Below are positions 53,501-62,766 of a stretch of DNA of 64,000 bases, in pieces; position 1 is the stretch's first letter; each line of letters begins with the position of its first letter. A model generated the notes under the pieces. It was given only the letters and a program-made list of their open reading frames with translations, searched no databases and was not told the DNA's origin. A program made the translations under genes and the position numbers. The DNA is from CAUPWF01 sp964369775 (GTDB lineage Bacteria; Bacillota; Clostridia; Lachnospirales; Lachnospiraceae): NCBI GenBank assembly GCA_964369775.1, contig CAYJHQ010000005.1, positions 1 to 64,000 of the forward strand, given 5' to 3'.

Positions 53501-53887
53501 ATGCTAGATGGTGTAGTTAATAACGGAGCAGAGGCAATACAAGCCTTTGATGAGGATATGGAAAAAAAATCTTATGCAATTCCAGTTACAAAGAACAAAG
53601 ATGGGAGTTTGTCAAAGAATTCAAAAGCCATATCAGAAGAGTTATTTCAAACGTTCTCAGCATTTACGAATAAGCGTGTAAGAGAAATAGGGGAAGAAAT
53701 AGTCTCTGGAAATGTAGAGATAAAACCTTACAAGAAAGATGACGAGACGGCATGTGGATATTGTAAATATAATAATATTTGTAGGTTCGATGCCAAGTTA
53801 CTAGATGATAATTACCGTATAATAAAAAAAGAAGGAAAAGAACAAGTGATAGAAAGAATCGTTGAGGAGATGAATGATGAGCGTTAA
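50486..53887 (+). CDS. addB: ATP-dependent helicase/nuclease subunit AddB
   Basis: An 1133-residue subunit of the AddAB double-strand-break repair enzyme. Walker A-like GNAGAGKTQYLYD at the start, an inactive helicase core that recognises Chi-type sites in characterised enzymes, a C-terminal nuclease domain with VIDYKSG, and an iron-sulfur staple from a cysteine in FARCPFAHF with CGYCKYNNIC near the end. It overlaps nrdG by 16 bases and addA by 14, so the set is translationally coupled. GGAAGGGG lies before the ATG. Confidence 0.95.
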   Translation: MSLQLVLGNAGAGKTQYLYDTIIKESIKNPQKRYLVLVPEQFTIQTQREFVLRHPNKGIMNIDVLSFGRLAHRVFEEIGKTHGTVLDDEGKNLVLRKIAGKYESELKVFGKNLKKLGYINEIKSVISELAQYDISIEDLEAFKETLPDFSMLSYKLEDIYKVYKGFKEYLEGKYITGEELLDVLCSVIDSSQVIKGSVIAFDGFTGFTPVQNKLLGKLFSLSEKTYITVTIDHREGYQEYNHPYQLFALSKGMITSTKKIARDFKVQIDEPIVLTGAKNSRHIENEALRFLEKNMFRYSNQAYENEQNAISIQLMRNPQEECQKVVEEIRRLVRVKGYRYREIGIIATEVEEYSRHIKRVCEQYQIPLFTDQKRNILMNAFVEYLRSLLDMEIERYSIPSVLRFLKAGYAPFLAKEIEVVENYVIALGIKGYRKWQEPWIRRTKSMTEESLAELNHIRVKFIEHVDRFHLDLKKRKKTVKEIAVILYEFFIEHNIEAEIEKQVLSFNEEGLVALAKEHSQIYGVTMSLLDKFVELLGEESITVKEFGELLEAGFQECKIGITPPNVDSVVVGDLERSRFDEIKVLFVMGVNDGYLPGKMNTSGLLSESDRDRFKEGKINLKPGIKEQLYIQKFYLYLNLLKPTKKLYLSYSKTNSQGKSVRPAYLINEILKLYPSIQIREFQQTVESREVTKETALEFFIQGLHQKDVRETKEWKALFKVYSEEENWKEKVDMLYSANRYRNRKSNLAEETSKELYGQMLVNSVSRLEGFARCPFAHFVTYGLRAREREVFEFEAMDMGNVLHSALEKYAVNLQLLGECWEKIDESKREQLIERVVDESVTDYGNSVLYQNARETYVISRMKRLLKRSIWALTKQLSYGSFIPSAYEVNFGSQADLKSTSIQLLDGKSMKLKGKIDRIDLYETDERIYVKVIDYKSGYQKLDFVDMYYGLQLQLFVYLNAAVEREELRSKEKKAVPGGVFYFRIDDPIVETYDEERVEGALLESLMLDGVVNNGAEAIQAFDEDMEKKSYAIPVTKNKDGSLSKNSKAISEELFQTFSAFTNKRVREIGEEIVSGNVEIKPYKKDDETACGYCKYNNICRFDAKLLDDNYRIIKKEGKEQVIERIVEEMNDER

Positions 53888-56800
53888 ATGGACAGCTGAA
53901 CAGCAAAAAGTAATCTCGCTACGAGATAGTAATATATTAGTATCAGCGGCAGCAGGGTCAGGAAAGACTGCTGTATTAGTTGAGCGAATTATTACGAGAT
54001 TGACAAAAGATGAGAATCCACTAAATGTGGATGAACTGCTGATTGTTACATTTACGGAAGCGGCTGCTTCTGAAATGAGAGAACGTATCCTTGCGGCAAT
54101 TGAAAAAGCATTGCTAGAAGATTCGACCAACGAACATCTACAAAAACAGGCAACACTGATTCATTCTGCGTCTATTACGACGATTCATAGTTTTTGCCTT
54201 TCGGTGATACGAGAATATTTCCACGTAATAGATCTAGATCCAGGATTTCGAATAGGGGATGAAGGAGAATTAAAGCTTCTAAAACAAGAGGTGATAGAGT
54301 CTCTGATAGAAAGTGAATATGAGAAAGGGGAGCCAGAGTTTTTGCACTTTGTAGAATGTATGGCACCTGGAAAGAGTGATAAAAATCTAGAAGAGATGAT
54401 TTTAAAGATTTATGAATTTTCAAGGAGTTATCCGATACCAGAAATTTGGCTTCAAAGCTGTGTTGACAATTACAGCTTGGAGAGTGTAGAAGAATTGGAG
54501 AAATCTGAATTTATAAAGATAGTCAAAGAGGATACAAAAAGAATCATCACTGATTTAAAAGAAAATTTACGACAGGCTGTGGAAGTGAGTACTGAAGTGG
54601 ATGGTCCTCGAGCCTACGAAAAAACGCTTCAAGCAGATTGCGTGAATCTGGAAAGCATTGAAGATGCGAAAAATTACCATGAATTATGCAGGGCATTTGC
54701 GTTGATTTCCTGGAGTAGATTAGCGCCCAATAAAGATAAGACCAATGACCCAGATAAGGTGGAATATGTGAAATGGGTTAGAGATATTGTAAAAGATGGC
54801 GTGAAGTCTTTAAAAGAGCAGTATTTCGCAGTGTCTGTAGAGCAAGTATTAGCGGATATGAAAAATGCAAAGCAAGTAGTTGCAGTACTGGTATATTTAG
54901 TGGAGCAGTTTTCCTTAGAATACCGAAAAGAAAAGATGAGAAAAAATCTAATTGATTATGGGGATATGGAACATTTTGCGCTCCAAATACTGACAGAAAA
55001 CAGGGGTGGCGAGCTAATACCATCACCAATTGCAAAAGCTTACCAAGGAAAATTTGCTGAGATTATGATAGATGAATATCAAGATAGTAACTTGATACAA
55101 GAGGCTATTTTGACCAGTGTTTCGAAATCCGCGCAAGACATCTACAACATCTTTATGGTAGGGGATGTGAAGCAGAGTATTTACAGTTTTCGATTGTCAA
55201 GACCAGAATTATTTATGGAAAAATTCCATACTTATTCTACAGAAGGTGGAAATCGGCAGAGAATCGATTTACATAAGAATTTCCGAAGTCGAAGTGAGGT
55301 TTTAGATAGCACAAATTATGTGTTTTACAAGATCATGCAAAAGCAACTAGGTGGAATTGAGTATGATAGAGATGCTGCGCTGTATGTGGGGGCTTCATAT
55401 GAAGAAGCAGAGGGTAATGAAACAGAGGTTTTAATATTCGATAGAGCTATGGATAAGGAATCTATAGAGGTGGATGATACAGATAGAGAGTTAGAGGCAA
55501 GGGCAGTTGCTAGAAAAATTAAAGACTTGCTCCATAACCACAAAGTGTTAGATAAAAAAACAGGAGAGTATCGCAAGGTGCGATACAGTGATATCGTGTT
55601 GTTGACTAGAAGCATGAAGGGGTGGAGTGATGTATTTGCGAATATGTTAAATGACGAAGGGGTTCCTACTAATGTGACAAGTAAAGAGGGGTACTTTTCC
55701 ACTTGGGAGATTGGTCTAGTCCTAGATTATCTAAGGGTGCTAGACAACAAGAGACAAGATATTCCGCTCATTACCGTTTTACGATCTCCAATTGGAGGTT
55801 TAACGGATGAAGAATTGGCTAAAATACGAAGCTTTGAAAAAGATGTTCCATTTTATCAATCAGTTTTAAATTATGGAAAAGAAAACGGACTAGATAACAG
55901 TATCAAAAGAAAGTTAGAGAATTGCTTGAATCAGATTAGCAGTTTTAGAGAAAAAGCACCACATACGCCTATTCATGAACTACTTTGGGAGATATTAAGA
56001 GAAACTGGTCTTGGAGATTATTTTAGTAGTATGCCAGGAGGTCAACAGCGAAAAGCAAATGTCGAGATGCTTGTAGAAAAGGCGATGGATTTTGAACGAA
56101 GTAGCTACAAAGGGATGTTTCATTTTATTCGTTATATTGAACAGCTTCATAAGTATGAAGTTGATTTTGGAGAGGCTAGTATTACTGATGAGAAAGATGA
56201 TGCAGTTAGAATTATGAGTATCCATAAGAGTAAGGGCTTAGAATTTCCGATTGTATTTTCGATTGGAATGGGGAAAGGCTTCAATGCTCAAGATACTAAA
56301 AGCAAGGTAATAACACATCCAATCTTAGGAATCGGTATTGATACAGTGGATCCAATCAAGCGTACAAAGGCAAAAGGGCTTATGAAAAAGGTGATACAAA
56401 GGCAGTTGACCCTCGATATGTTAGGAGAGGAACTTCGCGTGCTTTATGTAGCGATGACGAGAGCAAAGGAAAAGTTAATCCTAACAGGTCAGATAAAAGA
56501 CTATCAAAAAATAAAGCAAGGATTGGAGATTCAGCCGATGAAAGGAGATGGTCCTCTTGCATATTTTGAGATAATAAAGGCAAGAAATTATTATGACTGG
56601 TTATTACCTTGTTTGCTGAAGAATCCACTCGATAGACCAAGCTATATAAAAGTGAGAGAAATTGCAGAGGAAGAGCTGATTAAAGCAGAAGTAGAAGAAG
56701 AAATTGAAGGAATCTTTGATCATATCAAATTACAGCAACTACAGTCGCAATCATTTGAGGAAGTAGATTGTTATCATGAATGGAAGGAACAATTTGATTA

Positions 56801-57458
56801 CTCTTATCCTTATGAAAAAGAGCGGGATTTCACATTGAAATTTACGGTGTCAGAATTGAAAAAACGGCATGTAGAAGAAGATGGTCAACCAGTGATAGAA
56901 CCAGAAGTGGCGACTATTCCTAACTTTATTCAAAAAGAGAGTGCAGAGGTTAACCAAGGAGCACTTAGGGGAACTGCGTATCACAGAGTGATGGAGTGTA
57001 TCGATTTTACAAAAATCTACAAAAAGGAAGATGTGAAAAAACATATTGAAAAGATGGTAGAAGAAGGAAAGATGGGGGCTGAGATAGCAGAAGCGATTGA
57101 TATAGAAGATATATGTAGGTTCCTGCAAAGTGATATTGGGCTTAGAATGCATAAAGCTGCTTTGGAAGGGAAAGTATTCAAAGAACAGCCTTTTGTAATA
57201 GGTATCCCATCTGAAGAGATATATGGAGTTGAGAGTGAGGAACTAATTTTGATTCAAGGGGTAATTGATGCATACTTTGAAGAGGATGGAAAAAACATAC
57301 TGCTTGATTATAAGACGGATAAAGTGAAATCTGCATCAGCACTTCGTGAAAAATATAAAGTGCAATTAGAGCATTATGGAAGAGCTTTAGAGCAATTGAC
57401 AGGTAGAGAGACTAGTGAGAAAATCATTTATTCATTTACGCTACAAACAGTGTTATAA
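53874..57458 (+). CDS. addA: ATP-dependent helicase/nuclease subunit AddA
   Basis: A 1194-residue UvrD-type helicase with nuclease tail. Motif I AAAGSGKTAVLVERI, motif II MIDEYQDSN, VGDVKQSIYSFRLSRPELF, SIHKSKGLEFPIVF, and VLYVAMTRAKEKL (motif VI) are in order. The nuclease motif LLDYKTDKV lies in the last 60 residues. With AddB it resects broken ends for RecA. Two adjacent ATGs (53874 and 53877) are possible; GAGGAG lies 6-9 bases upstream. Confidence 0.95.
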   Translation: MMSVKWTAEQQKVISLRDSNILVSAAAGSGKTAVLVERIITRLTKDENPLNVDELLIVTFTEAAASEMRERILAAIEKALLEDSTNEHLQKQATLIHSASITTIHSFCLSVIREYFHVIDLDPGFRIGDEGELKLLKQEVIESLIESEYEKGEPEFLHFVECMAPGKSDKNLEEMILKIYEFSRSYPIPEIWLQSCVDNYSLESVEELEKSEFIKIVKEDTKRIITDLKENLRQAVEVSTEVDGPRAYEKTLQADCVNLESIEDAKNYHELCRAFALISWSRLAPNKDKTNDPDKVEYVKWVRDIVKDGVKSLKEQYFAVSVEQVLADMKNAKQVVAVLVYLVEQFSLEYRKEKMRKNLIDYGDMEHFALQILTENRGGELIPSPIAKAYQGKFAEIMIDEYQDSNLIQEAILTSVSKSAQDIYNIFMVGDVKQSIYSFRLSRPELFMEKFHTYSTEGGNRQRIDLHKNFRSRSEVLDSTNYVFYKIMQKQLGGIEYDRDAALYVGASYEEAEGNETEVLIFDRAMDKESIEVDDTDRELEARAVARKIKDLLHNHKVLDKKTGEYRKVRYSDIVLLTRSMKGWSDVFANMLNDEGVPTNVTSKEGYFSTWEIGLVLDYLRVLDNKRQDIPLITVLRSPIGGLTDEELAKIRSFEKDVPFYQSVLNYGKENGLDNSIKRKLENCLNQISSFREKAPHTPIHELLWEILRETGLGDYFSSMPGGQQRKANVEMLVEKAMDFERSSYKGMFHFIRYIEQLHKYEVDFGEASITDEKDDAVRIMSIHKSKGLEFPIVFSIGMGKGFNAQDTKSKVITHPILGIGIDTVDPIKRTKAKGLMKKVIQRQLTLDMLGEELRVLYVAMTRAKEKLILTGQIKDYQKIKQGLEIQPMKGDGPLAYFEIIKARNYYDWLLPCLLKNPLDRPSYIKVREIAEEELIKAEVEEEIEGIFDHIKLQQLQSQSFEEVDCYHEWKEQFDYSYPYEKERDFTLKFTVSELKKRHVEEDGQPVIEPEVATIPNFIQKESAEVNQGALRGTAYHRVMECIDFTKIYKKEDVKKHIEKMVEEGKMGAEIAEAIDIEDICRFLQSDIGLRMHKAALEGKVFKEQPFVIGIPSEEIYGVESEELILIQGVIDAYFEEDGKNILLDYKTDKVKSASALREKYKVQLEHYGRALEQLTGRETSEKIIYSFTLQTVL

Positions 57459-57494
57459 TAAAAAAAGAATGAGAAATAAAGGAGTATGGATGAG

Positions 57495-58688
57495 ATGTTA
57501 AGTGGAAAAACGATTGTCCTTGGTATTACGGGAGGAATTGCAGCATATAAAATAGCGAATTTAGCAAGTTTATTAGTAAAACAAAATGCAAATGTACATG
57601 TGATAATGACAGAGAATGCACAAAAATTTATTACGCCTTATACTTTTGATGCTTTGACTCATAATAGAACAGTGACAGAGACATTTGACCGAAGTCATGC
57701 ATTTGAGGTAGAGCATGTAGAACTTGCAAAGAAGGCAGACTTGATACTTGTAGCACCTGCAACGGCAAACGTCATCGGTAAGATGGCGAATGGAATTGCA
57801 GATGATATGCTTACAACTACGATTTTGGCATCAAGATGTAAAGTACTAGTTGCGCCTGCTATGAATACCGGAATGTATGAGAATCAAATTGTTCAGCGAA
57901 ATTTACAGACATTAAAAGAATTTAACATAGATGTGATAGAGCCAAATGAAGGTAATTTAGCTTGTGGTGATGTTGGAATGGGTAAGATGGAAGAGCCAGA
58001 AGTCTTGTTAGAGCATATTATACAAGAGGTGGCCTATGAGAAAGATATGGAAGGGCTTCAAGTGTTGGTTACTGCAGGGGCGACAAGAGAAAGCTTAGAT
58101 CCTGTGAGATTTATTACGAATCATTCCACTGGGAAGATGGGATATGCAATTGCTAGAGCTTGTAAAATGCGAGGAGCTGATGTGACGTTAATCACTGGAA
58201 TAACAAGCTTAAAAAAACCATTAGGCGTTACTTGTGTAGATGCGATCTCAGCAAAAGAAATGTATCAAGCAGTGGATAATCATCTAGAAGGACAAGATAT
58301 CATCATTAAAGCAGCAGCAGTTGCAGACTATAGACCAGCGGTAGTAAATGATAATAAGATTAAGAAAAATGGTGAAAATCTAGAGTTGCAGCTAGAAAAG
58401 ACACAGGATATTTTAAAAACAATCGGTGACAAGAGGACACCAAACCAATATATATGTGGGTTTTCCATGGAGACAGAAAATTTGATTGCAAACTCAAGGA
58501 AAAAGCTACAGCAAAAAAAACTAGATATGATTATTGCGAATAATTTAAAAGAAAAAGGGGCTGGGTTTGGTGTTGACACTAACGTGGTAACTGTAATCAC
58601 TAAAAATGCAGACATTACGCTACCTCTTATGAGCAAAGATAAGATAGCGTTTTTAATATTGAACGAAATTTTGAGCGAAAGAAAATAG
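57495..58688 (+). CDS. coaBC: Bifunctional phosphopantothenoylcysteine synthetase/decarboxylase
   Basis: A 397-residue bifunctional coenzyme A biosynthesis enzyme. CoaC half (1-180): ITGGIAAYKIANLAS flavin site, catalytic His in SHAFEVEHVELAKKAD, PATANVIGKMANGIADDML, and the Cys loop GNLACGDVGMGKM. CoaB half from about 185: VTAGATRESLDPVRFITNHSTGKMGYA and a final GAGFGVDTNVVTVI. The ATG at 57495 is chosen, 10 bases after AAAGGAG; an ATG at 57486 lies too close to that site. Confidence 0.95.
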   Translation: MLSGKTIVLGITGGIAAYKIANLASLLVKQNANVHVIMTENAQKFITPYTFDALTHNRTVTETFDRSHAFEVEHVELAKKADLILVAPATANVIGKMANGIADDMLTTTILASRCKVLVAPAMNTGMYENQIVQRNLQTLKEFNIDVIEPNEGNLACGDVGMGKMEEPEVLLEHIIQEVAYEKDMEGLQVLVTAGATRESLDPVRFITNHSTGKMGYAIARACKMRGADVTLITGITSLKKPLGVTCVDAISAKEMYQAVDNHLEGQDIIIKAAAVADYRPAVVNDNKIKKNGENLELQLEKTQDILKTIGDKRTPNQYICGFSMETENLIANSRKKLQQKKLDMIIANNLKEKGAGFGVDTNVVTVITKNADITLPLMSKDKIAFLILNEILSERK

Positions 58689-58689
58689 T

Positions 58690-58710
58690 CCAGTCTGATA
58701 AGACTGAACC
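58690..58710 (+). terminator. Weak hairpin between coaBC and the zinc-ribbon gene
   Basis: CAGTCT and AGACTG with a 4-base loop, then a short gap and a T run at 58712-58716. It is probably a modest terminator for converging genes. Confidence 0.4.
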
Positions 58711-58714
58711 ATTT

Positions 58715-59116
58715 TTAGCTTTTTTTGATGAAATCCGTATGACAAGAAGGGCAGTGGATGCTAATTTTCCCCTTTCCCCTTGGAATGCGGATTTTTTGCT
58801 TGCAAGTTGGACATTTATAGATGTGATTCTTTTGTAAATACAGAATTTTGTGCTTTAGTACAGAAATATCTTTTCGAACTTTACGAGTGTCTTGAAGATA
58901 TTTTTGATTCTCTGAGGCTCGTTTATAAATATTTCTAGAAAACATTCGGAAGTTACAATAAATGATTAATGCAAATGAAAGTAAAGTGATAAAAGTATTG
59001 TTTATAAACAAGTTGCAACCAGCTATAATAATTGCGGCCCAAAGAATTGTGCGAGAAAGTGAATCGACACCGTATCGTCCACGCATAAATAACATAATTC
59101 GCTCTTTGATATCCAT
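58715..59116 (-). CDS. Membrane protein with C-terminal zinc ribbon
   Basis: A 133-residue protein. Residues 25-60 contain two close hydrophobic helices (TILWAAIIIAGCNLF, then TFITLLSFALIIY). A basic helical stretch follows, then a zinc ribbon with CPTC and CPSC pairs (YKCPTCKQKIRIPRGKGKIS). I do not know its function; similar small proteins are common in Clostridia. The ATG at 59116 follows GAGGGGG; upstream in-frame sequence to 59182 is promoter DNA. Confidence 0.7.
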   Translation of the reverse strand: MDIKERIMLFMRGRYGVDSLSRTILWAAIIIAGCNLFINNTFITLLSFALIIYCNFRMFSRNIYKRASENQKYLQDTRKVRKDISVLKHKILYLQKNHIYKCPTCKQKIRIPRGKGKISIHCPSCHTDFIKKS

Positions 59117-59139
59117 GATATAGTCCCCCTCTTTTTTGC

Positions 59140-59168
59140 TATATAAAAGAGAATAACATATTAAACAA
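59140..59168 (-). promoter_or_regulatory. Promoter of the zinc-ribbon membrane protein gene
   Basis: Minus strand: TTGTTT (59163-59168), a 17-bp spacer and TATATA (59140-59145). Confidence 0.5.
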
Positions 59169-59245
59169 AAAAAGTGGTGCATTTTTAAAAATGTTCACAT
59201 ATGATATAAAATTTTAACATTTTGTGATTACCTAGAAAATTAAGG

Positions 59246-59273
59246 TTGCAACAAGGGAAAGTAATGATATAAT
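59246..59273 (+). promoter_or_regulatory. Promoter of the ThrE-type exporter genes
   Basis: TTGCAA (59246-59251), a 16-bp spacer and TATAAT (59268-59273), 34 bases before the start codon. Confidence 0.6.
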
Positions 59274-59307
59274 GGAAGACAAAATGTAGTGTAGTGAGGT
59301 ACGAGAA

Positions 59308-60108
59308 GTGGAACACCATGAAGAACTGAATAAACAGGAAATTCTAGAATTTGCTGTTGAATGTGGAAAGATGCTCTTACAAAATGGAGCAGAGATTTTT
59401 AGGGTAGAAGAAACGATAGAATTAATATGTAAGCACTATGATATAGAAGATTTAAATACATTTGTTTTATCGAATGGAATATTTGTAACAGCTAAAAAGG
59501 AAAGAGAAGACATGTATGCAAAAGTTACCCATGTGCCTCTTAGAGGGGCACATCTAGGAAGGGTAGATGCGATTAATAACTTATCGAGACAGATCTGTTC
59601 TGGAAATATTTCGCTTGAAAATGCAGCGATTCGCTTAGAAGAGATTGAAGAAATGCCAGAATTTAGTAATTTACTTTTAATAGGGGCTTCTGGATTTGGT
59701 AGTGCAGCATTTTGCTATCTTATGGGTGGAACAGTACTGGATAGTTTATTTACACTAGTTAGTGGGATGATTTTGTATTTGCTTTTGATTAAGTCGAAAA
59801 AATGGAAATGGTCAAAGATGATTACTAATATCTCAGGAGGTGCGCTGATTACTATTTTTGCTGTTATAGCATTTGCCTTTGCAGGATCGAGATTGCCAAT
59901 TACTCTTGATAAGATGATTGTAGGTGCTATTTTACCGATGGTACCAGGCGTTGGATTTGTTAACTCCATCAGAGATATCGCGAATAGTGATTTCCTTTCA
60001 GGGACAGTGCGAATGATTGATACGCTGTTATCGTTTATCTATATAGCAGTTGGCGTAGGATTAGTGTTAATTACGTATGCTGATAATTTTGGAGGTGTAA
60101 TCGTATGA
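59308..60108 (+). CDS. Threonine/serine exporter-type protein, ThrE N-terminal domain (DUF1212)
   Basis: A 266-residue protein. The soluble first part has the DUF1212 signature: CGKMLLQNGAEIFRVEETIELI and FVTAKKEREDMYAKVTHVPLRG. Five membrane helices follow from about residue 120, with MVPGVGFVNSIRDIANSDFLSG conserved. It forms a split ThrE-like transporter with the next gene. The start is GTG at 59308, with GAGG about 9 bases upstream. The stop overlaps the next start (ATGA). Confidence 0.88.
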   Translation: MEHHEELNKQEILEFAVECGKMLLQNGAEIFRVEETIELICKHYDIEDLNTFVLSNGIFVTAKKEREDMYAKVTHVPLRGAHLGRVDAINNLSRQICSGNISLENAAIRLEEIEEMPEFSNLLLIGASGFGSAAFCYLMGGTVLDSLFTLVSGMILYLLLIKSKKWKWSKMITNISGGALITIFAVIAFAFAGSRLPITLDKMIVGAILPMVPGVGFVNSIRDIANSDFLSGTVRMIDTLLSFIYIAVGVGLVLITYADNFGGVIV

Positions 60109-60548
60109 TGATATTAGATATAATCATAAATATTATTTGTTCATTTGTAGGAACGGTTGCGTTTTCGATTTTATTTTGTGTGCCAAAGAGATACTATCTA
60201 TGGTGTGGAATTACAGGCATAGCAGGCTGGATGCTATATCTATTACTGATTAATTTTTCATCAGAGTTAGTAGCTAATTTTTTTGGAACAGTGATAGTGG
60301 TATTAATGGCTAGAATTCTAGCAGTGTATAAGAGGTGTCCGATTACTATATTTTTGATACCTGGAATTTTTCCTCTTATCCCTGGTAGTAGTGTGTATTA
60401 CACAGTGTATTATTTGGTTACAGAACAAATTAGCGAGTCGCTAAATGCAGCGGGACGAGCGTTGACGATAGCTTTTGCAATCGTCTTAGGAATTGTTTGT
60501 GTGGTCTCTATACCAAAGAAACACTTTGTTTTTAAAAAGAGTAAATAG
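60105..60548 (+). CDS. Threonine/serine exporter-type protein, ThrE C-terminal domain (DUF3815)
   Basis: A 147-residue, four- to five-helix membrane protein, the second half of the split exporter. Conserved features: FCVPKRYYLWCGITGIAGWM and FLIPGIFPLIPGSSVYYTVYYL, with the proline-rich pore region. In actinobacterial ThrE both halves are fused; in Firmicutes they are separate genes, as here. Translationally coupled by a 4-base overlap. Confidence 0.88.
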   Translation: MMILDIIINIICSFVGTVAFSILFCVPKRYYLWCGITGIAGWMLYLLLINFSSELVANFFGTVIVVLMARILAVYKRCPITIFLIPGIFPLIPGSSVYYTVYYLVTEQISESLNAAGRALTIAFAIVLGIVCVVSIPKKHFVFKKSK

Positions 60549-60555
60549 TATTGAA

Positions 60556-60584
60556 TTGACAAAATCAAAAAAATGAGTTAGTAT
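60556..60584 (+). promoter_or_regulatory. Promoter of the aroF-aroB-SDR genes
   Basis: TTGACA (60556-60561), a 17-bp spacer and TAGTAT (60579-60584). The leader is about 70 bases and contains a small hairpin near 60599-60620. It is too short for a T-box. Confidence 0.6.
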
Positions 60585-60659
60585 AGTAAAATAGTTTTTC
60601 GCTTTAAACCGTTAAAGTGAATAAGGGAAAATATAAAGAAATTGGAGAAAAAGGTTAAA

Positions 60660-61676
60660 ATGATAATAGTATTAAAAACAATTGCAACAGATGAAGATGT
60701 AGAAAAGGTTATTGGGAAAATACATGCGAAAGGATTAGATACTCATTTAGTAAAAGGAGCAGGAAAGACAATCATCGGGCTAATCGGTGATACTTCAAGA
60801 ATCGATGCAAAACTATTTGAAGTGCTTGAGATTGTAGATAAAGTAATGCATGTTCAAGAACCATATAAGTTGGCAAACCGCGCATTTCATCCAGAAGATT
60901 CTGTTATTGATGTAAGTGGAGTAAAGATTGGTGGAGAGCATCTTGCAATGATAGCAGGACCTTGTTCAGTAGAGTCTAAGGAACAAGTGCTTGAAATTGC
61001 GTTAAAAGCGAAGGCAGCTGGGGCTACACTTCTTCGAGGTGGAGCGTTCAAACCGAGAACAAGTCCATACAGCTTCCAAGGGATGGGCGTTGATGGTCTA
61101 GATATTTTATGTGAAGTGAAAAAAGAGACTGGTATGCCGATTGTATCAGAGATTATGTCTGCTGACTACCTAGAAGAGTTCAATGAGAAGGTTGATCTTA
61201 TTCAAGTAGGGGCTAGAAATATGCAGAATTTTGAATTATTAAAGCGCCTAGGAGAGGTTGATAAGCCGATTTTATTAAAGCGAGGTTTAAATGCAACATA
61301 TGAAGAGTGGATTATGTCAGCAGAATATATTATGGCTGCAGGAAATAAAAATGTAATTCTATGCGAGCGTGGAATTCGTACATTTGAAGCATATACAAGA
61401 AATACATTAGACTTACAGTCTATTCCAGTGTTAAAGAAATTAACACATCTTCCAATTGTAATCGATCCAAGTCATGCAGGTGGAAAATGGTGGTTAGTAG
61501 AGCCGATGGCATATGCGTCTGTAGCAGCAGGAGCAGACGGACTGATGATTGAAGTTCATAACGATCCAGAGAATGCATTATGTGATGGTGCTCAATCATT
61601 AAAGCCTTCAAAATATGAAGAATTAGTAAAACGAATCGAAGCGATAGCACCAGTGTTTGGAAGAAAGATAAGATAA
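60660..61676 (+). CDS. aroF: 3-deoxy-7-phosphoheptulonate (DAHP) synthase, type I beta
   Basis: A 338-residue enzyme, first step of the shikimate pathway, joining PEP and erythrose-4-phosphate. The N-terminal 70 residues form the small ferredoxin-like domain of the beta subgroup (MIIVLKTIATDEDVEKVIG). The barrel has IAGPCSVESKEQ, LRGGAFKPRTSPYSFQG, RNMQNFELLK and IDPSHAGGKW. ATG at 60660 gives the usual MIIV start; a TTG at 60642 lies upstream in frame. aroB follows. Confidence 0.94.
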   Translation: MIIVLKTIATDEDVEKVIGKIHAKGLDTHLVKGAGKTIIGLIGDTSRIDAKLFEVLEIVDKVMHVQEPYKLANRAFHPEDSVIDVSGVKIGGEHLAMIAGPCSVESKEQVLEIALKAKAAGATLLRGGAFKPRTSPYSFQGMGVDGLDILCEVKKETGMPIVSEIMSADYLEEFNEKVDLIQVGARNMQNFELLKRLGEVDKPILLKRGLNATYEEWIMSAEYIMAAGNKNVILCERGIRTFEAYTRNTLDLQSIPVLKKLTHLPIVIDPSHAGGKWWLVEPMAYASVAAGADGLMIEVHNDPENALCDGAQSLKPSKYEELVKRIEAIAPVFGRKIR

Positions 61677-61698
61677 AAATAAACAGTGAGGTGTGCAT

Positions 61699-62751
61699 AT
61701 GCGACAGTTAAAGGTTAACATAGGAGAGCGAAGCTATCCGATTTATATGAAAAAGGGTCTGCTTTTAGAAGTTGATAATTATATCAGCCAGATTTATAAA
61801 GGTAAAAAGATACTGATTATTTCAGATGATAATGTGTTTCCTCTTTATGGTCAGACTATTTTGGATAAACTAGGTAAAGACTACGAATGTCACACGCATG
61901 TCTTTCCTCATGGAGAACAATCAAAAAGTTTGCAAATAGCACAGCAGATATATTCAACTCTAGCAAATCTAAATTTCACAAGAAGTGATTTAATCATTGC
62001 TCTTGGTGGAGGTGTGGTAGGTGATTTAGCAGGGTTTGTCGCAGCGACATTTTTGAGAGGAATCAAGTATGTTCAAATTCCAACTACCCTTCTAGCACAG
62101 GTGGATTCTTCCGTTGGAGGAAAGGTGGCCGTAGATTTACCAGAAGGAAAAAACCTAGTGGGTAACTTCTACCATCCTTTAATGGTGTTAGTAGATTCGG
62201 ATACTCTTAAGACTTTGACACCGAGATTTTTTAGAGATGGAATGGGAGAAGTGATTAAATACGGCTGTATACAAAGTAAGTCTTTATTTGAAAAACTCAG
62301 AGCCATCAAAGAGGTAGATGAGATAGAAGATGAAGAATTACTTGATATCATCTTTGAATGTATCGATTGTAAGCGCATGGTGGTAGAAGAAGATGAGTTG
62401 GATTTAGGTTTGAGAATGATTCTGAATTTTGGACATACTCTTGGTCATGCAATTGAACAACATGGAAATTTTATAAAAGAGAGTCATGGGGAAGCGGTTG
62501 CGATAGGAATGTATCAAATCATGAAAGTGGCAGAAGAGAAGGGGTTGACAAAAAGCGGAATAGCGGCAGAAATAAAAGCACTGATAGAACAGTATAACCT
62601 TCCGAGTGAGACGGATGTTCCGATGGGAGATTTAATGGCAGCGATTCAAAAAGATAAGAAAAACATGAATAATAGTCTAAATATCATTTTGATAAAAGAA
62701 ATTGGAGAAGCTTATATACATAAGACAACAAGTAGCTTTTTCATAGAATAA
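61699..62751 (+). CDS. aroB: 3-dehydroquinate synthase
   Basis: A 350-residue NAD- and metal-dependent cyclase, second shikimate step. Motifs: HGEQSKSL, ALGGGVVGDLAGFVAATFLRG, PTTLLAQVDSSVGGKVAVD, KNLVGNFYHP, and the metal ligands in NFGHTLGHAIEQ and ESHGEAVAIGM. GAGGTG is 6 bases before the ATG at 61699; a GTG at 61693 is part of that site. Confidence 0.95.
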   Translation: MRQLKVNIGERSYPIYMKKGLLLEVDNYISQIYKGKKILIISDDNVFPLYGQTILDKLGKDYECHTHVFPHGEQSKSLQIAQQIYSTLANLNFTRSDLIIALGGGVVGDLAGFVAATFLRGIKYVQIPTTLLAQVDSSVGGKVAVDLPEGKNLVGNFYHPLMVLVDSDTLKTLTPRFFRDGMGEVIKYGCIQSKSLFEKLRAIKEVDEIEDEELLDIIFECIDCKRMVVEEDELDLGLRMILNFGHTLGHAIEQHGNFIKESHGEAVAIGMYQIMKVAEEKGLTKSGIAAEIKALIEQYNLPSETDVPMGDLMAAIQKDKKNMNNSLNIILIKEIGEAYIHKTTSSFFIE

Positions 62752-62766
62752 AAAAGGTGAGATATT

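Noticed and set aside
59187..59223. AAAATGTT/AACATTTT inverted repeat upstream of the ThrE-type genes
   Set aside because: Only 8 bp of A/T-rich sequence with a long centre; chance is likely and it does not align with the promoter.
60585..60659. T-box or tryptophan/tyrosine attenuator before aroF
   Set aside because: The leader is only about 70 bases with one small hairpin and no specifier or anti-terminator pattern.
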